Source: Sphingomonas_Q fennica_A (GTDB lineage Bacteria; Pseudomonadota; Alphaproteobacteria; Sphingomonadales; Sphingomonadaceae). From it: DNA of 64,000 nucleotides. Position numbers and translations under genes: made by a program. The notes beneath the pieces were generated by a model. It searched no databases. It saw only the letters and a list, made by a program, of their open reading frames with translations, and was not told the DNA's origin. The DNA is taken from contig JAQIJD010000001.1 of NCBI GenBank assembly GCA_036946415.1, positions 310,001 through 374,000 on the forward strand, in the 5' to 3' direction. Positions 1 through 8,828 of this stretch are shown one piece after another. Position 1 is the first letter of the stretch. Each line of letters starts with the position of its first letter.

Positions 1-2
1 CG

Positions 3-2513
3 GTGGCGCTGGCCGATCTGGCGGGGGCCGCGCCGCTGGAGGCGGTGTGCGCGGCGCTGAGTGATTTCGCGGACCGCGCGCTCGATCGCGCCATCGCCGC
101 CGCGATCGAGGAACGCACGCCCGGTGCCGAACCGGCGGGGTTCGCGGCGCTGGCACTCGGCAAGCACGGCAGCGGCGAGCTCAATTATTCGTCGGACATC
201 GATCCGATCCTGATCTTCGATCCGGCGACGCTGCCGCTCCGCCCGCGCGAGGATGCGACCGAGGGGGCGGTGCGCATCGCCCGCCGCATCGTCGCGCTGC
301 TCCAGGAACGGACCGCCGACGGCTATGTGCTGCGCGTCGACCTGCGTCTTCGCCCCGCGCCCGAAGCGTCGCCGCTGGCGCTGCCGGTGGAGGCGGCGCT
401 CGGCCATTACGAGACGAGTGCGCTGCCGTGGGAACGCGCCGCCTTCATCCGCGCGCGCGCCGCCGCCGGCGATGTCGCGCTCGGCACGCGCTTTCTCGAA
501 CAGATCCGCCCCTTCGTCTGGCGCCGCTCGCTCGATTTCGGGGCGATCGGCGAGGTGCGCGCGCTCAGCCGCCGCATCCGCGATCATCACGGCCGGATCG
601 ATCGGCCCGGCCCCGGCTATGACGTGAAGCGCAGCCGCGGCGGCATCCGCGAGGTCGAATTCTTCGCGCAGATCCACCAGCTCATTCACGGCGGGCGCGA
701 ACCCGCGCTGCGTGCGCCGGCCACGCTCGATGCGCTGGCGGCGCTCGCCGCCGCCGGGCGGATCGGACCGGACGAAGCGGAGACACTCGCCGGCGCCTAT
801 CGGCTGCTGCGCACGGTCGAGCATCGCTTGCAGATGGTGGACGACCGCCAGACGCACCGCCTGCCGGCCGATCCCGACGCGCTGGACGGTGTCGCCCGCC
901 TCCACGGGCTGGCGGACGGTGCGGCGCTGGTCGCGCTGCTCGATCCGCCCACCGCCGCGGTCGGCCGCATCTACGATGCGCTGGACGGGGAGACGGTCGA
1001 TCGCCTGCCCGCTTCCGCGGCGGCGCTGGCCGAAGCGGCGGGGGCGATGGGCTATGCCGATGGCGCGGCGGCGGCGGCGCGCGTCGCCGGCTGGCGGGAG
1101 GGGGGCGCACCCGCGCTCCGCTCGCCTGCGGCGCAGGCGGCGCTGGAGGCGGTGCTGCCCGAACTGCTGCCCGCGCTCGGCCGCGGCACGGATGCCAATG
1201 GCGCGCTCAACCGCTTCGACGATCTCGTCCGCCGCCTGCCGAGCGCGGTTAACCTGTTCCGCCTGCTGGAGGCGCGGCCGGGGCTGATCGACCGGCTGGC
1301 CGCGATCCTCGCCACCGCCCCCGCGCTGGCGGAGGCGCTGGCGCGGCGGGCCGACCTGCTGGACGTGCTGATCGGCGGCGGCGCGGCGCTGCCCCCGCCC
1401 GTCCACCGCCTCGCCGGCGAACTGGCGGCGGGGGAGCGCGGCGACGATTATCAGGCGCTGCTCGATCGCGTGCGGCTGGGGGTGGGGGAGCGCCGCTTCG
1501 CACTCGGCGTGGCCCTCATCGAGGGGAGCGAGCCGCCGCTGGCGGTCGGCGCCGGCTACGGCCGCGTCGCCGAGGCGGCGATCGAGGCGCTGGCGGCCGC
1601 CACCGTCGCCGAGTTCGAGGACCAGCATGGCCGTGTCCACGGTGGGGAGCTGGTGATCCTCGGGTTCGGGCGGCTGGGCGGCGGCACGCTCACCCACGCC
1701 TCCGATCTCGACATCGTCTATCTGTTCACCGGCGATTTCGCGGCGGAATCGGACGGTCGGCGGCCGGTGGGCGCGACGCAATATTTCAACCGGCTGGCGC
1801 AGCGCGTGTCGGCGGCGCTGAGCGTGCCGACCGCGGCCGGGCCGCTCTACGAGGTCGATACGCGGTTGCGCCCCTCCGGCACGCAGGGGCTGCTGGCGGT
1901 TTCGACCGACAGTTTCCGCCGCTATCAGGCGGAAAGCGCCTGGACGTGGGAGCATATGGCGCTGACCCGCGCGCGGCCGCTGTTCGGCAGCGGGGCGGCG
2001 CGGGCGGAGGTGGCGGGGATCGTCGCCGAGGCGCTGGCCCGGCCGCGCGATCCGGCAGCGCTCCGCGTCGATGTCGCGCGGATGCGGGCCGAGATCGCGC
2101 GGCACAAGCCGCCCGCCGGCCCGCTCGACGTGAAGCTGATCGAGGGCGGTCTGGTCGATGCCGAATTCGCCGTCCACCTGCTGCAACTGGCCGAGCGGCG
2201 TGCGTTCGACCCGCGGGTGGACGTCGCCGCCGCCGAACTGGCCGGGGCGGGGCTGCTGGCGCCGGGCTTTCCCGCGGCCTATGCACTGCTGACGGAGATG
2301 CTGATCGCGCTCCGCCTCGTCGCCCCCGGATCGGGCGAGCCGGGGACGGAAGGGCAGGCGATCGTCGCCCGCGCCTGCGGGGCGGGGGATTGGCCGGCGC
2401 TGATGGTGGCTTATGCCGATTCACGGGCGTTGGTGGCGGGGGAGTGGCGGCGGGTGGCCGGATTGGCAGCGTCTCAGCTTGCCGACAGACCCCACCCCCG
2501 ACCCCTCCCCTGA
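3..2513 (+). CDS. glnE: Bifunctional glutamine-synthetase adenylyltransferase / adenylyl-removing enzyme, 5'-truncated by the window edge
   Basis: Adds AMP to, or removes it from, glutamine synthetase in the cytoplasm in response to PII, setting ammonia assimilation to nitrogen supply. The visible 836 residues hold both nucleotidyltransferase modules: the first with GSGELNYSSDID near residues 56-67 and the second with FGRLGGGTLTHASDLDIVYL near 555-575, each followed by a helical GlnE/GlnD-type domain. The family is usually over 900 residues, so several dozen N-terminal residues probably lie left of position 1; the GTG at position 3 is not the true start. The stop codon lies inside a GC-rich palindrome (2490-2534), so the last residues (RPHPRPLP) are repeat-encoded. 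A peroxiredoxin gene follows after about 60 bp. Confidence 0.93.
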   Translation: MALADLAGAAPLEAVCAALSDFADRALDRAIAAAIEERTPGAEPAGFAALALGKHGSGELNYSSDIDPILIFDPATLPLRPREDATEGAVRIARRIVALLQERTADGYVLRVDLRLRPAPEASPLALPVEAALGHYETSALPWERAAFIRARAAAGDVALGTRFLEQIRPFVWRRSLDFGAIGEVRALSRRIRDHHGRIDRPGPGYDVKRSRGGIREVEFFAQIHQLIHGGREPALRAPATLDALAALAAAGRIGPDEAETLAGAYRLLRTVEHRLQMVDDRQTHRLPADPDALDGVARLHGLADGAALVALLDPPTAAVGRIYDALDGETVDRLPASAAALAEAAGAMGYADGAAAAARVAGWREGGAPALRSPAAQAALEAVLPELLPALGRGTDANGALNRFDDLVRRLPSAVNLFRLLEARPGLIDRLAAILATAPALAEALARRADLLDVLIGGGAALPPPVHRLAGELAAGERGDDYQALLDRVRLGVGERRFALGVALIEGSEPPLAVGAGYGRVAEAAIEALAAATVAEFEDQHGRVHGGELVILGFGRLGGGTLTHASDLDIVYLFTGDFAAESDGRRPVGATQYFNRLAQRVSAALSVPTAAGPLYEVDTRLRPSGTQGLLAVSTDSFRRYQAESAWTWEHMALTRARPLFGSGAARAEVAGIVAEALARPRDPAALRVDVARMRAEIARHKPPAGPLDVKLIEGGLVDAEFAVHLLQLAERRAFDPRVDVAAAELAGAGLLAPGFPAAYALLTEMLIALRLVAPGSGEPGTEGQAIVARACGAGDWPALMVAYADSRALVAGEWRRVAGLAASQLADRPHPRPLP

Positions 2514-2534
2514 AGGGGAGGGGTTGGGGTGGGG
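2490..2534. repeat. GC-rich palindromic repeat spanning the glnE stop codon
   Basis: Near-perfect inverted repeat with arms of about 21 bases around TGAA (arm core CCCCTCCCCT / AGGGGAGGGG). The centre of the palindrome supplies the TGA stop of glnE, so the repeat contributes the last seven or so codons. It could form a strong hairpin in the transcript between glnE and the peroxiredoxin gene, but no T-tract follows. Confidence 0.75.
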
Positions 2535-2575
2535 TCTCTCCTCCCCACCATTTTTGCGAGGAAGGACAGGACGAC

Positions 2576-3043
2576 ATGCTCACCGAAGGCGATATTCTCC
2601 CCGATTTCACGCTCGCCACCGCCGAGGGCGGCGCGCTCCACCTCGGCCAGCTCGGCCGGCCGCTGATCCTCTATTTCTACCCCAAGGCGGACACGCCGGG
2701 CTGCACCACCGAGGCGATCGACTTTTCGGAGCGCAAGGCGGCGTTCGACATGGCCGGCGCCAGCATCGTCGGCGTCTCGCGCGACGAGCCGAAGGCGATC
2801 GGCAAGTTCGTCGCCAAGCATGCGCTGAAGATCGTCCTCGCCAGCGATACGGACGGCGCGCTCAGCGACGCCTTCGGCACGTGGGGCGAGAAGAGCATGT
2901 ACGGGAAGACCTATATGGGCATGGAGCGCGCGACGGTGCTGGTCGGCACCGACGGCCGCATCGCCCGCATCTGGCGCAAGGTGAAGGTGCCGGGCCATGC
3001 CGAGGCGGTGCTGGAAGCGACGCGCGCCCTCGCCGCCGAATGA
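2576..3043 (+). CDS. bcp: Thioredoxin-dependent thiol peroxidase (BCP/PrxQ-type peroxiredoxin)
   Basis: Cytoplasmic peroxiredoxin that reduces hydrogen peroxide and organic hydroperoxides. The 155-residue product has the usual length and the AhpC-TSA fold, with the peroxidatic cysteine Cys43 in DTPGCTTEA. The second cysteine found five residues later in E. coli BCP is absent, so this is a one-Cys form that needs an external thiol for recycling. The start is the ATG at 2576, with GGAAGGACAGGA just upstream. It ends in an ATGA overlap with the next gene, implying coupling. The glnE-bcp pairing is, from memory, common in sphingomonads. Confidence 0.93.
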   Translation: MLTEGDILPDFTLATAEGGALHLGQLGRPLILYFYPKADTPGCTTEAIDFSERKAAFDMAGASIVGVSRDEPKAIGKFVAKHALKIVLASDTDGALSDAFGTWGEKSMYGKTYMGMERATVLVGTDGRIARIWRKVKVPGHAEAVLEATRALAAE

Positions 3044-3846
3044 CGGAGACGATCGCCGCCGCCTGCCGCACGGTGCTGGAGACGGCCGATCCGCACCTGA
3101 AGGTGAAGGCCGCGCGCCGCGCCGCACGCGAATGGCGGGCGGGGCGGCTGGCGTGGGCGTTCGACGTGGCCATGCCCGATCACCCGGCGCGGGGCGACCG
3201 GCCGCCGCTGCTGGCGCCGTCGCGCATGAAGAAGCGCGGGCGGGCCGGCAGCCAGGCGACGCGCATCGCCATGATCCATGCCGTCGCCCATATCGAATAT
3301 GGTGCGATCGATCTGGCGGCGGACGTCGCCGGCCGGTTCGGCGGGCTGTTCCCGCGCGCCTTTGCCGACGAATGGATGCGCGTGCTGGCGGAGGAGGCGA
3401 TGCACTTCGCGCTCGTCTCCCGCCGGCTGCGCGCACTGGGCGCAACCTATGGCGATCTGCCAGCGCATGACGGGCTGTGGCAGGCGGCCGGCGAGACGGC
3501 GCACGACGCGCTCGCCCGCCTCGCCATCGTGCCGCTGGTGCTGGAGGCGCGCGGACTGGACGTGACGCCGGCGATGGCCGAGCGCTTCGCCGCCGCCGGC
3601 GATACGGCGATGGCGCGCATCCTCGCCCGCATCCTGTCCGACGAGATCGGCCATGTCGCCACCGGGCTGCGCTGGTTCGCGCATCTGTGCGCCACGCGCC
3701 GAATCGTTCCGGCAACGACCTGGCAAAATCTCGTCGCGTTACATTTCCGGGGCAGGCTCAAACCGCCGTTCAACGCTTCGGCGCGCGACCGGGCCGGTCT
3801 GACGACGGACTGGTATTTGCCGATTGCGCTGGCGCCACAAGGTTAA
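3040..3846 (+). CDS. DUF455 family ferritin-like protein
   Basis: A 268-residue member of the DUF455 (COG2833) family, related to ferritin-like di-iron proteins such as MiaE. The helix-bundle metal-binding residues can be seen as HIEYGAIDLAAD (near residues 84-95), EEAMHFALVSRRL (near 117-129), and a late EIGHVATGLRWF motif. No reaction has been established for the family as far as I know. The ATG at 3040 overlaps the TGA of the peroxiredoxin gene (ATGA), so the two are probably co-translated; a di-iron protein beside a peroxidase fits an oxidative-stress context, but that is inference. Confidence 0.85.
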   Translation: MTETIAAACRTVLETADPHLKVKAARRAAREWRAGRLAWAFDVAMPDHPARGDRPPLLAPSRMKKRGRAGSQATRIAMIHAVAHIEYGAIDLAADVAGRFGGLFPRAFADEWMRVLAEEAMHFALVSRRLRALGATYGDLPAHDGLWQAAGETAHDALARLAIVPLVLEARGLDVTPAMAERFAAAGDTAMARILARILSDEIGHVATGLRWFAHLCATRRIVPATTWQNLVALHFRGRLKPPFNASARDRAGLTTDWYLPIALAPQG

Positions 3847-3945
3847 CACAAGACCCCCACGTCAGCGGGTGGGGCAAATCTCGACGGCGTAGTTCTTACA
3901 ACCGCATGGGCGGGCCTCCGGTTCCGCTGATGCCCAGCCTGTCGG

Positions 3946-4671
3946 GTGCCTGTGACGCAAAGCCTTCCTTTTCGCCTGGTCCGTCGTGGTGCCGCTTCCC
4001 TGTTCAGCCTCGGTTCAGCGCTGGCGCTGGTGGCCAGCCCGGCGATCGCCGCGGCGGCCACCCAGCCGCCCGCCGCGCTCGACAGCGTCGACGAGGAACT
4101 GCCCGTCAAGTCGGCCGCGATCGGCGGGGGCGATGCCGAATATGGCGCGCTGTTCCAGAGCTGGAAGAAGCTCGACGCTTTGTCCCACGGCGTGATCTCC
4201 ATCCCCTCGATCCGCCCGGTCGAGAACGTCTCCTTCACCTCCGATTTCGGCGTCCGCTCCGATCCCTTCCGCCACACCGCGGCGATGCATGCCGGGATCG
4301 ATCTGGCCGGGCCGATCGGCACGCCGATCTATGCGACCGCGGACGGCGTGGTCGCCCGCGCCGAATGGGCGGGCGGCTATGGCAATCTCGTCGAGATCGA
4401 TCATGGCAAGGGCATCCACACCCGCTTCGGGCATCTCTCCAAGCTGCTGGTGAAGCCCAACAGCCGCGTCCACCGCGGCGATCTGATCGCCCTGATGGGA
4501 TCGACCGGCCGTTCGACCGGCAGCCACCTCCATTACGAGGTGCGGATCGACGGGCGCGCGGTCAATCCGCTGCCCTATCTGCAAGCGTCGGACTATGTGA
4601 CGGCGATGCAGACCCGCGTCGCCGCCGCCCGCGTGGCGCAGGGCGGCCCGGACGCGGGCGCCGGCGAGTGA
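3946..4671 (+). CDS. M23 family (LytM) metallopeptidase, secreted
   Basis: Probable zinc endopeptidase cutting peptidoglycan cross-links in the periplasm, or an amidase activator if degenerate. The 241-residue product has a basic N-terminus, a hydrophobic signal segment (LFSLGSALALVASPAIA) and a C-terminal M23 domain from about residue 95. The metal site looks complete: HAGID (first His and Asp), HTRFGHLSKL and the HLHYE motif. I use the GTG at 3946; the GTG at 3952 is an equally possible start, and no ATG lies in a suitable place. The gene stands alone, about 100 bp after the DUF455 gene. Confidence 0.88.
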   Translation: MPVTQSLPFRLVRRGAASLFSLGSALALVASPAIAAAATQPPAALDSVDEELPVKSAAIGGGDAEYGALFQSWKKLDALSHGVISIPSIRPVENVSFTSDFGVRSDPFRHTAAMHAGIDLAGPIGTPIYATADGVVARAEWAGGYGNLVEIDHGKGIHTRFGHLSKLLVKPNSRVHRGDLIALMGSTGRSTGSHLHYEVRIDGRAVNPLPYLQASDYVTAMQTRVAAARVAQGGPDAGAGE

Positions 4672-4722
4672 GCACGCGCGCCTGACGTTGCCGGGCGAAG
4701 GGCGAGCGCCTATCTTCGCTCC

Positions 4723-5049
4723 ATGACCACCGTCGACATCACCCCCTCTGCCGCCGCCCGCGTCGCCGCGATCGCGGCGAAGCAGGGCAAGCCCGCCATA
4801 CTGCGGCTCGCGATCGAGGGTGGCGGTTGCGCTGGCTTCCAATATCGCTTCGGCCTGGCGGAGGCGATCGAGAGGGACGATGCGGTGGCGACGTGCGACG
4901 GCGCCACGCTGGTGGTCGATCCGGTCAGCCTCGATCTGGTGCAGGGCGCGCGCGTCGATTTCGTCCAGTCGCTGGGCGGGGCGGCATTCCGCGTCGACAA
5001 TCCCAACGCCGCCTCGGGCTGCGGCTGCGGAACGAGCTTTTCGGTGTGA
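4723..5049 (+). CDS. erpA: A-type iron-sulfur cluster carrier (IscA/ErpA family)
   Basis: Carries Fe-S clusters to apoproteins in the cytoplasm. The 108-residue product shows the three conserved cysteines of the HesB/IscA fold: Cys36 in GGGCAGFQY and Cys100 and Cys102 in SGCGCGTSF. The length is exactly that of the family. The ErpA subgroup is most likely because there are no isc or suf genes next to it, but IscA or SufA cannot be excluded from sequence alone. It is followed 33 bp downstream by xth. Confidence 0.88.
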   Translation: MTTVDITPSAAARVAAIAAKQGKPAILRLAIEGGGCAGFQYRFGLAEAIERDDAVATCDGATLVVDPVSLDLVQGARVDFVQSLGGAAFRVDNPNAASGCGCGTSFSV

Positions 5050-5082
5050 CTTCGCAGGCGCTGGCGCGGTAAGCCGGCGCGC

Positions 5083-5859
5083 ATGAAGATCGCGACCTAC
5101 AACGTCAACGGCATCCGCTCGCGCCTGCCCCGCCTCCTCGAATGGCTGGCGGAGGAGCAGCCCGATGTCGCCTGTCTGCAGGAATTGAAGACGCAGGACG
5201 AAGGCTTTCCGGCCGCCGAGATCGAGCACGCCGGCTATGGCGCGATCTGGCACGGGCAGAAGGGGTTTAACGGCGTCGCCATCCTGGCGCGCGGGCAGGT
5301 GCCGCTGGAAACGCGGCGCGGTCTGCCGGACGATCCCGCGCCGGAGCAGAGCCGCTATATCGAGGCGGCGGTGGACGGGGTGATCGTCGGCTGCCTCTAT
5401 CTGCCCAACGGCAACCCCCAGCCCGGCCCCAAGTTCGATTACAAGCTGGCCTGGTTCGATCGCCTGATCGCGCACGCCGCCGACCTGTTCGCGACCGAGC
5501 AGCCCGTGGTGCTGGCCGGCGACTATAACGTGATCCCGACGGAGAGCCACGACGACACCTTCTCCGTCCGCGCGATGGCCGGCGACGCGCTGATGCAGCC
5601 CGAAAGCCGCGCCGCCTTCCGCCGGCTGAAAGCGGCCGGCTGGACCGACGCGCTCCGCGTCCGCCACCCGACCGGCCCGCTCTACACCTTCTGGGACTAT
5701 CAGGCCGGCGCCTGGCCCCGCGACGCCGGCTTCCGCATCGACCATCTGATGCTCAGCCCGGCGGCGGCGGACCGGTTGGCGGATGCGGGGGTGGATCGCA
5801 GCCATCGGGGGAAGGAGAAGGCGAGCGACCATGCGCCGGCATGGGTGCGGCTGGGGTGA
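5083..5859 (+). CDS. xth: Exodeoxyribonuclease III (AP endonuclease)
   Basis: Mg-dependent endonuclease/exonuclease/phosphatase-family enzyme that incises abasic sites and removes 3' blocking groups during base-excision repair. The 258 residues are of standard length. Diagnostic motifs are visible: KIATYNVNGIRSRL at the N-terminus, the catalytic Glu in LQELKTQD, GDYNVIP with the catalytic Asp and Asn, and the terminal SDHAPAWV with the catalytic His. The start ATG at 5083 follows erpA by 33 bp. Confidence 0.95.
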   Translation: MKIATYNVNGIRSRLPRLLEWLAEEQPDVACLQELKTQDEGFPAAEIEHAGYGAIWHGQKGFNGVAILARGQVPLETRRGLPDDPAPEQSRYIEAAVDGVIVGCLYLPNGNPQPGPKFDYKLAWFDRLIAHAADLFATEQPVVLAGDYNVIPTESHDDTFSVRAMAGDALMQPESRAAFRRLKAAGWTDALRVRHPTGPLYTFWDYQAGAWPRDAGFRIDHLMLSPAAADRLADAGVDRSHRGKEKASDHAPAWVRLG

Positions 5860-5884
5860 GGGTGCCCCCGATCTGGCAGCGCCG

Positions 5885-6431
5885 ATGATCGTCGAGCTGT
5901 TCGGGGACAGCGGGGGTCGGGAAATTCTCGATCGGCCGCCTACTGGCCGAGAGGCTGAACGGCCGTCTGATCGACAACCACACGATCTTCAATCCCGCCT
6001 TCGCGGTCACCGACTTCCGGTCGCCGGCCTTCTACCGGATGGTGCGCGCGGTCCGTGATCTGACCTTCGACGAGGCTGTCGCCATGCCGTCGACGGTGCC
6101 GATCGTCCTTACGGTGACGCGGGGACGGAATGCCGATTGGGGCCGGGAATGGCAGCAGGCGATCCGCCAACTCGCCGACAGGCGGGGTAGCCTTCTCGTC
6201 GGCGTGCATATCGTCTGCGACGCCGATGAGCGTGCCCGCCGCTTCCTGGACCCTGCGCGCAGTCGACTTCGGAAGTCGATCGACCCCGCCGTTCTTACGG
6301 CCGAAGCGGATAGTCCGATCCTTCTGGATCATTGCGACGAGCGGCTGCGGATCGATGTCTCGCGATCGGGCGCGCACCATGCCGCGGAACGGATCGCCAG
6401 CGAGGTGGACGATCTTCTTCGCCGTGCCTGA
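5885..6431 (+). pseudogene. P-loop nucleotide kinase-like protein (frameshifted as read)
   Basis: From the ATG at 5885 the frame starts MIVELFGDSG and then breaks in the five-G run at 5912-5916. Removing one G gives a continuous frame of about 181 residues with a kinase-type P-loop (GDSGVGKFSIGRLLAERL), then LIDNHTIFNPAFAVTDFRS and on through VRAVRDLTF to the stop at 6431. This is the pattern of small P-loop kinase/phosphotransferase-like ATPases (shikimate- or chloramphenicol-phosphotransferase-like); the substrate is unknown. As read, only the piece from 6039 is open. It sits just before a parDE pair. The break is probably a base-call error, see the other G-run breaks in this window. Confidence 0.7.
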
Positions 6432-6494
6432 AGATCTGAAGGCTCCGTTGCGTCGCGCGGCGGCCGGGTCCATCTTTCTTCCAGAGGAGGCATT

Positions 6495-6755
6495 ATGGCA
6501 GATGTGACTATCGCGCTGACCGATCCGATGCACGATCACGTCCAGCGTCAGATTGCAGCAGGGCGCTATGTCGATCCCAGCGATTACGTGCGCGATCTGA
6601 TCCGCCGCGATCAGGCGGCAATCGCGGACGAAGCCGGATGGCTCCGCGCCCTCGACGCTTCCGTTTCCGACAGCGTTTCTGAGATGCGGGCGGGTGGCGG
6701 CGTCGACCTCGAGACGGCGTATCGCGCGGTGGTCGACGGCATCCGCCCCCGGTGA
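6495..6755 (+). CDS. parD: ParD-like type II antitoxin (ribbon-helix-helix)
   Basis: Antitoxin that binds and neutralises the ParE-like toxin encoded next and represses their shared promoter as a ribbon-helix-helix dimer. The 86-residue product has the RHH start (MADVTIALTDPMHDHVQRQI) and the ParD hallmark GRYVDPSDYVRDLIRRDQ. A strong AGGAGG lies 5 bases before the ATG. Its stop overlaps the toxin start (GTGA), the usual arrangement for translational coupling of antitoxin and toxin. Confidence 0.9.
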   Translation: MADVTIALTDPMHDHVQRQIAAGRYVDPSDYVRDLIRRDQAAIADEAGWLRALDASVSDSVSEMRAGGGVDLETAYRAVVDGIRPR

Positions 6756-7048
6756 AGATCGGTCTGTCCTCCCGCGCGGTGGACGATCTGGAGTGCGTCG
6801 GGAAATACATAGCTGAGGACGATCCGGTTCGTGCCGGATCCTTCCTGGCAGAGCTTCGGCTGGCGATCCTGGGGCTTGAGGAGATGCCCCGCCGCTTCCC
6901 GCTGGTGCCGCGATACGAACGGCACGGAATACGCCGGAGGGCTTGGAAGGGCTATGCCGTCCTTTATTCGATCGAACCGGACCGGCTGTTCGTGCATCGC
7001 ATTCTCGGTCCCGGCCGGGATCTGGATCGGGCGTTGGGCCTCGGTTGA
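6752..7048 (+). CDS. parE: ParE/RelE-family type II toxin
   Basis: Small basic toxin of the RelE/ParE superfamily; ParE members poison DNA gyrase, RelE members cut mRNA on the ribosome. The 98 residues include SSRAVDDLECVGKYIAEDD, the GLEEMPRRFPLVPR turn and the C-terminal beta-strand with YAVLYSIEPDRLFVHRILGPGRD. The GTG start overlaps the antitoxin stop. The preceding ParD-type antitoxin favours ParE. Base composition looks lower in GC than in the flanking housekeeping genes, which would fit acquisition by transfer. Confidence 0.88.
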   Translation: MKIGLSSRAVDDLECVGKYIAEDDPVRAGSFLAELRLAILGLEEMPRRFPLVPRYERHGIRRRAWKGYAVLYSIEPDRLFVHRILGPGRDLDRALGLG

Positions 7049-7244
7049 GCCGTGCTGTCGTACAGCCTAGGATCTGTGCCATACGCATTCCGTCCATGAC
7101 CGCGCAGCCGATCGCATCCCCGTCGCCAACGTGCCCCGGCGGCGTTGCGGCGGGGCGGGCCGGGGTCGCCTCAACTTCGTCGACTTGTCGTAGCCGATCG
7201 CCCGCCGCTTCCCCCGCGCCGCCAAACCCCATAGGAGGCGGGCG

Positions 7245-8100
7245 ATGACCGATCCCGCTTTCGCCCTGCCCGGCTTCGATGCGCAAGCCTTCATCGCCGC
7301 CACGCTCGCCGAGGATCTGGGGGAGGGGGGGGGACATCACCTCCGCTGCCGTGATTCCGGCGGACGCGCGGTTCGTCGGCACGATGGCCAGCCGCGACGC
7401 GATCACCGTCGCCGGCCTGCCGCTGGCCGAGGGGTTCTTCCGCGCGCTCGATCCCGCGGTCCGCATCGAGCGGCTGGTGGAGGATGGCGCGCGCGTCGCC
7501 GCCGGCACGGCGCTGCTGCGGCTGGAAGGCGCGGCGCGGGCGATGCTGACGGCGGAGCGGTCCGCGCTCAACACCGTCCAGCATCTGTCGGGCATCGCCA
7601 CGCTGGCCCGCGCCTATGCGGACCAGCTGCGCGGCACCGGCGCCACCCTGCTCGATACGCGCAAGACCATCCCCGGCCTCCGCCGGCTGGAGAAATATGC
7701 GACGCGCATGGGCGGCGCCACCAACCACCGCATGGGCCTGTGGGATGCGGCGATGATCAAGGACAATCACGTCGCGGTGGCGGGGGACATCGGCGCCGCC
7801 GTCGCCCGCGCCGCGGCGGCGGGGATCGCGCGGATCATCGTCGAGGTCGACCGGATCGACCAGATCGAGCCGGCGCTGGCCGCCGGCGCCACGCATCTGC
7901 TGCTCGACAATATGGACCCGCCGACGCTGCGCGGCGCCGTCACCCTCGTCGGCGGGCGCGTGCCGACCGAGGCGTCGGGCGGCGTCCGGCTGGAGACGAT
8001 CCGGGCGATCGGCGGGACGGGCGTCACCTACGTCTCGGTTGGCCGCCTCACCCAATCCGCGCCCGCGGCCGACATCGGCCTCGATTTCGTCCCCGCCTGA
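7245..8100 (+). pseudogene. nadC: Nicotinate-nucleotide pyrophosphorylase (frameshifted as read; probably intact in the cell)
   Basis: Forms nicotinate mononucleotide from quinolinate and PRPP in de novo NAD synthesis. The frame from ATG 7245 (AGGAGG just upstream) reads MTDPAFALPGFDAQAFIAATLAEDLGEG and then breaks in a nine-G run (7325-7333); with eight G the frame joins DITSAAVIPADARFVG and runs to 8100. The body shows DTRKTIPGLRRLEKYAT, GGATNHRMGLWDAAMIKDNH and IIVEVD, all typical of NadC. As read, an alternative ATG at 7279 would open the body frame with an unrelated N-terminus. The enzyme is usually needed, so a homopolymer miscall is the simplest explanation. Confidence 0.88.
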
Positions 8101-8114
8101 GGATCGCCGCCGCC

Positions 8115-8828
8115 ATGAAGCCCGTCGCCGCCGCCGTCATCGCCCTGCTCGCAGCCCTGCCCGCCGCCGTCCAGGCGCAGGCGCGCGAATGCCGCGTCCC
8201 CGCCGATCTGCCGCGCGCGCATGTCGAGGGGCCGACCGCGGAGGAGCCGATGCGCCAGATGCCGATCGCGCGCTACACGCTGGCGGTGAGCTGGAGCCCG
8301 CATTATTGCCGCCCGCGCGCCGGCCGGCCGACGCCCGACAGCTTTCAGTGCAGCGGCGATTTCGGCTTCACGCTCCACGGCCTGTGGCCCGATGGCGTGG
8401 GGCAGACGTGGCCGCAATATTGCCAGCCCGCCGCCCTCGTCCCCGATCGGGTGGTGCGCGAAACTTTGTGCGCCACGCCCGACGTGCAGCTGATCCAGCA
8501 CGAATATGCCAAGCACGGCACCTGCATGGGGGTGAGCCCGGCGGCCTATTTCTCCCGCTCCACCGCGCTCTACCGCGATCTGCGCTTTCCGGACATGGCC
8601 CGCCTCGCCCGGCGGACGCAGACCGTGCGCTCGGTGACGCGCGCCTTTGCCGCCGCCAATCCGGGGATGCGGGCGGACATGCTGCGCCTCAACCTCGATC
8701 GGCAGGGCTGGCTGAGCGAAGTGTGGATCTGCCTCGACACGGCGTTCAAGCGCGAGAAATGCCCCGCCGGCGGCCCCCGCCAGACGACGAAGGTCAGGAT
8801 CCGGCCCGCGGTACCGGCGGCGGCGTGA
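8115..8828 (+). CDS. RNase T2 family endoribonuclease, secreted
   Basis: Extracytoplasmic RNase of the T2/RNase I family that cuts single-stranded RNA through a 2',3'-cyclic phosphate. The 237-residue product begins with a clear signal peptide (KPVAAAVIALLAALPAAVQAQA) and carries both active-site segments: FTLHGLWPDG (CAS1) and HEYAKHGTC (CAS2), with six or more cysteines for disulfides. It starts 14 bp after nadC. Its last 35 bases overlap the end of the convergent DUF4112 gene. Confidence 0.9.
   Translation: MKPVAAAVIALLAALPAAVQAQARECRVPADLPRAHVEGPTAEEPMRQMPIARYTLAVSWSPHYCRPRAGRPTPDSFQCSGDFGFTLHGLWPDGVGQTWPQYCQPAALVPDRVVRETLCATPDVQLIQHEYAKHGTCMGVSPAAYFSRSTALYRDLRFPDMARLARRTQTVRSVTRAFAAANPGMRADMLRLNLDRQGWLSEVWICLDTAFKREKCPAGGPRQTTKVRIRPAVPAAA

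Noticed and set aside
5885..6431. Zeta-toxin interpretation of the broken kinase
   Set aside because: The segment after the P-loop (LIDNHTIFNPAF) does not resemble zeta toxins, and no epsilon-like antitoxin is adjacent; the neighbouring parDE pair is complete by itself.
7049..7244. A gene in the 196-bp gap before nadC
   Set aside because: Only short frames without ribosome sites or recognisable composition; nothing supported.
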